DNA of 26,889 bases, taken from the NCBI GenBank assembly GCA_036897625.1, contig JAYMTA010000560.1, forward strand, positions 1 to 26,889, read 5' to 3'. How positions within the stretch are numbered: the first letter of the stretch is position 1; each line of letters begins with the position of its first letter. This document shows, piece by piece, positions 22,277-26,889 of this stretch. The position numbers were made by a program, and so were the translations under genes. Source of the stretch: Pelargonium cotyledonis (taxonomy: Eukaryota > Streptophyta > Magnoliopsida > Geraniales > Geraniaceae). The notes under the pieces were generated by a model. That model was not told the origin of the DNA. It searched no databases and saw only the letters and a program-made list of their open reading frames with translations.

Positions 22277-23164
22277 CACCAGACTTGGCTCTCCAAAATC
22301 TCTACTGAGTAGATGCAAATGCAATGAACCAAACTTCAATCCAAAGGATCACGGTCAATGGTGTTTGCATTCAAAACTATGATAACATAATTTCTGCAAG
22401 TGAAGCCAGTAGTTGAGCATGTACTATAAATGGTCTCAAATCACCATTTTCAAAGCCAGTGCAGGCTGCAGTCACGCAGAAAAGGCAGTCTCAGAAACTG
22501 ATATGGCAGAGACGAGCCGTTTCGCCACAGAGGAGGACGAGAGAGAGAGAGAGAACGTTACTCAACACTCAAAACAACCTGGCTTCAGAGAGAGGTTGTT
22601 GAAAGATGATGTATGAGAATGGTGGTTCAAATTTCAGCTACGGTTTGGCTCTTCAGTTTCAGTGGTTGTTTTCTTCTTTCAAGTGTCGACCACAACCAAC
22701 GCGGCAAATCCAAATTCTGGCTTCCACTTATGCGTTTAGGACACGTGTTAATGTCACAACCACTGATTTAGGTGAAAATTCTAAATATTTCAAAACTTAC
22801 ACAAAATGATGTGAGTGGCATTTGATTCTACATGTGGCAATCGACCTGTATAAATTTAACGTAACGAATAACAATCCGTTCCGCCGACGTATATGATACC
22901 GTCACTACCGACGATGTAAGCAAACGTAGTAACAGCAATAAATAAGCCAAACTTCCCTATAACTTTCAGACAAATTTAGAATAGAGATTGCCATGCCTGA
23001 CCTTGTATGTATTCAAATAGGAAGGATGCATATTGGGCTTCTCTTACCAGGAAAAAAGGAAAAGAACATTTCAATTAGCCTCTGAAAAGTTAAAGCTCAC
23101 AAATATTGAGCAGTCACTGAACATTTACATTAAAAAAAAAAATGCACACAATATGCCCAATGCC
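22277..23164. other. NEAP upstream region and intergenic DNA
   Basis: This should hold the NEAP promoter and leader on the minus strand. It includes a (GA)n tract at about 22538-22553. Frames of 60-110 codons on the plus strand here have no recognisable domains, and several are antisense to NEAP exon 1. A block at 22865-22930 is somewhat richer in CG dinucleotides but carries no identified feature. Confidence 0.45.
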
Positions 23165-23315
23165 CTAGGCTTTCAGAGTAGCAAATGTTTTACAACATCA
23201 TGCATCCATCTGCGCTTTCGTTCTCTTCTATCTTAAATGATGAACTAATCAAGTAAACTAGCCGTGCAGGAAGAAGCCCTGGCTGTTATTCATCAACATA
23301 CTCCGTAGCACCTCA
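23165..23315 (-). other. Possible last 3'UTR exon of the desulfhydrase gene
   Basis: On the minus strand a T-rich tract ending GTTGTCCAG at 23316 looks like a 3' splice site, and the DNA after it is less AT-rich than its surroundings, down to a poly-T/poly-A run near 23131-23141. The coding frame of the downstream-window gene ends at 26032, and CTTGAAGAG-type sequence there (GAG|GTACGC, 26028/26027) is a fair 5' splice site. Joining the two would make a 3'UTR intron of about 2.7 kb. The block could alternatively encode a short C-terminal tail (SSEVLRSMLMNNSQGFFLHG, stop) of an unseen gene. This is inference from splice-like sequence only. Confidence 0.25.
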
Positions 23316-23913
23316 CTGGACAACACATGAACAAAAGAGTGTTGGTTAGAGACAGCTAACAAGTTTTGCATTCACAATCACAATTTTTCCACACTTATAT
23401 CTTACTATAAGGTATTCACAAGCTATGCAGTGCACAACACAGACATCACACTCAATTCAGTTCACCAGAGCTTCAAATGAAGGGCTGTTCTCTCCATATA
23501 TAACATTCAATACATATGCACTAGTAGCGTTTCTCAGAGAAAAAACTCAACTGACAGATGGCATGTTCAATTATCATGCCTCATATGTGATGACTAACAA
23601 CAGTTTCGTACAAAAAATGAATATTCAGGGGAATGCATGCTTAAAAGGAACAGGTCAATGAAAGCGAGATTAAGCAAGCACATAAGACGGCCAGCTATAC
23701 AAGAATGATTTACAAGCTCCCATACACATGGTAAGATGCAGGGAAGCTACCATATACATGAAAAATATACAGTGGCATCAGAATCTAACTGTTGAGTTAG
23801 TAACACCAAATGGGGAGTTCTCCTCTATGAAGGAGGAGAGGGAAAAAAAAAGGAACTTAATACTATGAAGAATGTTATGTGGCAACTCTCATTGTCTGGA
23901 GCAATAAAAATTA

Positions 23914-24152
23914 CTCCCTCCGTCCCAAAATGAGTGTCTTGTTTGTCTTGCATTTTTGTCTCAAAATGAATGTATTGTTTTCTTTTCTAATAAGTTAGTT
24001 ATGCATGAATTGTCAATAATATCCTTATAAAAAGTTAGTTAGAATCTCTCAACACATGATCATGAGGATAAAATAGTAAACATACCACACTAACTAAATT
24101 CTTTTTAATTTTTCTCAAAATAGAAAGGACACTCATTTTAGGACGAAGGGAG
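23914..24152. mobile_element. Stowaway MITE (Tc1/mariner-derived), 239 bp
   Basis: The left end is CTCCCTCCGTCCCAAAATGA at 23914 and the right end is TCATTTTAGGACGAAGGGAG finishing at 24152. These are inverted repeats with the hallmark Stowaway terminus CTCCCTCCGTCC. TA flanks both sides (23912-23913 and 24153-24154), the expected target duplication for Tc1/mariner-class transposition. Length and lack of coding capacity fit a standard Stowaway MITE. The right arm has a few differences from the left, so the copy is not brand new. Confidence 0.95.
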
Positions 24153-25499
24153 TAATTTTTACACGATCTCTTAGCAGTATTTGTTGTTACATCATGATGG
24201 TGCAAATACCACAATCAATTCCTAGACTGATGTTCTTCTGGCCATAACTTGATACACCATGAAACCAAAGTGTGTCAAATAAATGAAAATCATGTCAGTA
24301 TTTAAACTGAAGACAGAAACTCAACATCTTATGTTATTCACTAATTCTTCCACCCATTTTTCCAACTAGAGTATTGTATACTGCAATTTGTCTATTATTC
24401 TCAAGCACGCAAATATACACATCAACAAAACCTTCTCTGACTAAGTTCCTCCAGTCAAAGTGGTTTAACATAAGAAATGGTGGCAGTGTGCATGGAGTGG
24501 TTCATCTTCAAAACTGTCATGATGAGATCTACCATTGACTTTATGAGAAAAATCAGTGACTATGCAGTCTAAATGCTTGATAGGGCCTCAAACAATTTCT
24601 ACAAAAATTACTTCCTGGTAAAAGGGGGGATTTGAAGAGGTGTACGAGAAGCTCTAAGGCTCTACTTCATACGAAACAAAAACTCAGGTTAGCTCCAAAA
24701 AATCTTAGAACTGACCCAATACACCACAACCCGAATTGCACCCAGACTTGAAGACTTCAGCATCCAGTAAGAATTTATCTGGCAGGAATATTGTAACTAT
24801 CAAGGATTTTATCCTCGTAGTTTTTACAAGCCCTTTGTTATATCATTATTCCTGATTATTAGGATTTCCAATATTAGATGCAGTCGCTCAAGGGTTACAG
24901 CATTTCTCAAGAACAAAACCCTTTTCCGTTTATTCATCAAGAAGTAGCCTACAAGCCTTGTTGAAAGAAAGAGCTTGGCAAATATTTGGTAACAAATTGT
25001 TTGCAATAGACAAATGTTTTATATCTCATGCAGATTGGATTGGATTTATAATCCACTGCCAAAGTTATCTTCAAATTCCAATTTAAGATTTCAAAGACTG
25101 CCCCCATGCTCTTTGCTGGTCTAGCTTTCTAGGCATGTACGCGTCATGGTACATTTTCCAAATGTCATCAAAGATGCTGCTTGCAAAAATGTTGGTTAAA
25201 TACTTGAAGAGAAGCAATGCCACATATTTGGCACAAAATTTGTATACCAAATTAACTATTTATGATTCTTGAGGGTCTGAAAAAACTGGAAAATTCAGGA
25301 ACTATGAAGGTGAAACCACTATCAGATAGATGAATAAAGTGCCAACAAGATATGAGTTAAATTGAAAAAATAGATTCTCTAAGAAAGGATCAGCTAAAGG
25401 CTAAAGCAATACATAGTTTTTTGCTGGTAGCTAAAATGAAAGGAATCATAAATTAGACTTTACAAGTATCAACTAGTTAAAATTAAACACAATGTCAGA

Positions 25500-25890
25500 T
25501 TTCATCATGATAAATATATAAACCATACTTATAGAGCATGAAACACACAGTATACAGTGTAACACTGGTTGGTGAGCAAACTGCAAACCCTCATTAAGCA
25601 TATTATTAAAGATAATAGAATATACTTGGCTCAAGATTAATGGCCAACAACCTAATTACACTAATAATGCAAATTTCATACATTTCACAGATTTAAAAAT
25701 TTCATCAAGATAGATATCAGAACCATAATTATGGAGCAAGAAACAAACATATGATGAAACACTGGTAGGTGAAATTCTCATTAAGCATAGATAATTATTA
25801 TAGATGACAGAATATACTTCGATAGGAATTAATGGCCAACAACCTCATTATTCTTATAAACTTATAGTGTAAATGTAATGCATTTCACAG
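25500..25890. repeat. Diverged tandem duplication, period about 200 bp
   Basis: The segment 25500-25690 recurs at 25700-25890. Shared landmarks in the same order are TTTCATCA-GATA, GAACCATA or AACCATAC, GAGCA-GAAAC, AACACTGGT-GGTGA, CTCATTAAGCATA, AGAATATACTT, TTAATGGCCAACAACCT and CATTTCACAG. Many substitutions and indels separate the copies, so the event is old. The DNA after the second copy (GTTTACAAGTTTGAC) looks like the start of a third, partial unit. Confidence 0.75.
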
Positions 25891-26031
25891 GTTTACAAGT
25901 TTGACAGTATAGCACTTCAACCCACCAAAGTAATATTATCTAAATGATATGTTATCGCTAGCAGGCATTAAATAGAGAAAGGCAGCTGAACTTGATGAAC
26001 CAGTTAATGAATGAGAACAAAGCGTACCTCT

Positions 26032-26889
26032 TCAATCACGGAGAAGTGCACAAGTAAACCCATTATTGACAAGTCTGTTAATAGCATCCCTAAACTTGTA
26101 ATAGTCATCAACTTTGTTATAAACTTGATGTGATATCCTAGCGTACCCTGTTATTGCAATCAAATGAACGTCTCCTTCTTTTGGTGCCCGATAATATAAC
26201 GGGACTTCAATGCCAAAATGATCCCTTAAATGTGTCCTTAACTTGTCAGTATCCGAATCACTCAAAATCCCCAAACAAGGAGGCAAGCCAACCATGATCA
26301 TGCCCGCACACATTTTCGGAGGACACCCGAGATTCGTTCCCCATGCTTCTGCCAACATATTCCCCATCTCAACTACCATTTCATGATTTCTCTTCTTGAT
26401 TCCCTCAATACCACCTTCAAACCTATTGACAAACTCCAAGGATGAAGGAACCACCAACTGAGAACTATAATCTCTAGTACCAATCCAAGCACTTTCTACG
26501 GCCAATCCGTTACCGTAATCATGAGACACAACAGGGTGGTGCACATCACTACTGGTCTTGGACTTTCTGCAATGCAAAAAAGCAACTGAAGGTGGGCAAA
26601 AGAACCACTTGTGCAAATTGCTAGTGTAAAAATCAGCTCCAATGTCCTGCACATCAATATCAATACTCCCAATAGCATGAGCAGCATCCACATAAACCTG
26701 GTCCACACCTTCCTCCCTGCAAATCTTAGCCAGTTCCTTCACTGGAACCACCACGCACGGCATGGACGTGATGTGATCGATGAGAGCCAACCTAACCCTA
26801 CTCCCATTGGCCTTCCCTTTGGCCAGAGCCTTCCTGAACTCAGCCACAATCTCCTCATCGGAGGCCACCGGGAACGGCCGGTGGACCCC
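26032..26889 (-). CDS. LCD: PLP-dependent L-cysteine desulfhydrase-like enzyme (5' end outside window)
   Basis: Class V aminotransferase-fold enzyme of the plant L-cysteine desulfhydrase group, which converts L-cysteine to hydrogen sulfide, pyruvate and ammonia. The minus-strand frame is open from the window edge (26889) to the TGA at 26032-26034, giving 285 residues of a protein that is usually about 450 long, so roughly 165 N-terminal residues are missing. The visible part starts inside the fold (VHRPFPVASDEEIVAEFRKA). It includes LALIDHITSMP, then VYVDAAHAIGSID with the Asp and His that contact the cofactor, and TSNLHKWFF, whose Lys should bind PLP. Later come SAWIGTRDYS and the small-domain tail ITGYARISHQVYNKVDDYYK. 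There is no intron in this portion. The apparent Met start near 26868 is really an internal GTG codon. A bacterial-style isopenicillin-N-epimerase annotation would be the same fold. Confidence 0.92.
   Translation of the reverse strand, partial: GVHRPFPVASDEEIVAEFRKALAKGKANGSRVRLALIDHITSMPCVVVPVKELAKICREEGVDQVYVDAAHAIGSIDIDVQDIGADFYTSNLHKWFFCPPSVAFLHCRKSKTSSDVHHPVVSHDYGNGLAVESAWIGTRDYSSQLVVPSSLEFVNRFEGGIEGIKKRNHEMVVEMGNMLAEAWGTNLGCPPKMCAGMIMVGLPPCLGILSDSDTDKLRTHLRDHFGIEVPLYYRAPKEGDVHLIAITGYARISHQVYNKVDDYYKFRDAINRLVNNGFTCALLRD

Larger units (their letters stand above)
23316..26031. other. Gene-free region containing a MITE and a tandem duplication
   Basis: Apart from the Stowaway element (23914-24152) and the 200-bp tandem duplication (25500-25890), nothing coding is supported here. 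Short frames such as 24824-25006 (-) and 23425-23661 (+) have no recognisable domains. Composition is typical AT-rich plant non-coding DNA, and the span may be a 3'UTR intron. Confidence 0.5.

Noticed and set aside
22056-22382. 108-codon plus-strand ORF
   Set aside because: Antisense to NEAP exon 1; it has no recognised domain.
26496-26708. 70-codon minus-strand ORF inside the desulfhydrase gene
   Set aside because: Shadow frame of a well-supported coding region.
1-26889. CRISPR arrays, bacterial operons, tRNA or rRNA genes
   Set aside because: None of the expected repeat-spacer patterns, tRNA-like folds or rRNA motifs were seen, and the window is plant nuclear DNA.
1-26889. LTR retrotransposon or endogenous virus copy
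   Set aside because: No paired long terminal repeats, primer-binding site, gag-pol motifs or capsid-like reading frames were recognised; the only retroelement trace is the LINE-type RNase H fragment.

Overview
The window looks like nuclear DNA of a flowering plant, probably a eudicot. It is AT-rich, has spliced genes with short AT-rich introns, and holds plant DNA transposons (Stowaway MITE, hAT-like element, Helitron end). The genes are plant-type: a receptor-like kinase, haspin, a GPI-anchored CBM43 protein, a nuclear-envelope coiled-coil protein and an L-cysteine desulfhydrase-like enzyme. Everything rests on reading translations, splice signals and repeats by eye; no search was run.

Layout. 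1-1168: AT-rich DNA with the 3' end of a minus-strand Helitron and the last codons of its helicase. 1169-2871 (-): receptor-like kinase whose reading stops matching the family in the middle of the kinase C-lobe; its untranslated leader probably reaches to about 3720. 3723-10183: 6.5 kb of AT-rich intergenic DNA with an orphan exon-like ORF (4937-5107), a decayed RNase H-like fragment of LINE type (5360-5700), a 197-bp foldback MITE (8417-8613) and a 656-bp hAT-like element (9360-10015). 10184-15675 (+): complete 15-exon haspin kinase. 17581-19746 (+): secreted, GPI-anchored CBM43/X8 protein with a shortened, apparently non-catalytic GH17-like part. 20551-22276 (-): NEAP-type nuclear-envelope protein in five exons, the first intron using a GC donor. 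22277-26031: non-coding, with a Stowaway MITE and a diverged 200-bp tandem duplication, perhaps inside a 3'UTR intron of the last gene. 26032-26889 (-): PLP enzyme close to plant L-cysteine desulfhydrase, cut by the window edge.

The order kinase, haspin, X8 protein, NEAP matches, from memory, Arabidopsis At1g09440-At1g09450-At1g09460-At1g09470, so this is probably an old conserved block. The proteins are not one pathway: haspin marks mitotic histone H3, NEAP sits at the inner nuclear envelope, the X8 protein acts at callose-containing walls, and the kinase is at the plasma membrane. I found no new multi-gene system. The best leads are the abrupt truncation of the kinase next to Helitron debris, the GC-AG intron, the two-linker CBM43 architecture, and the tandem duplications.
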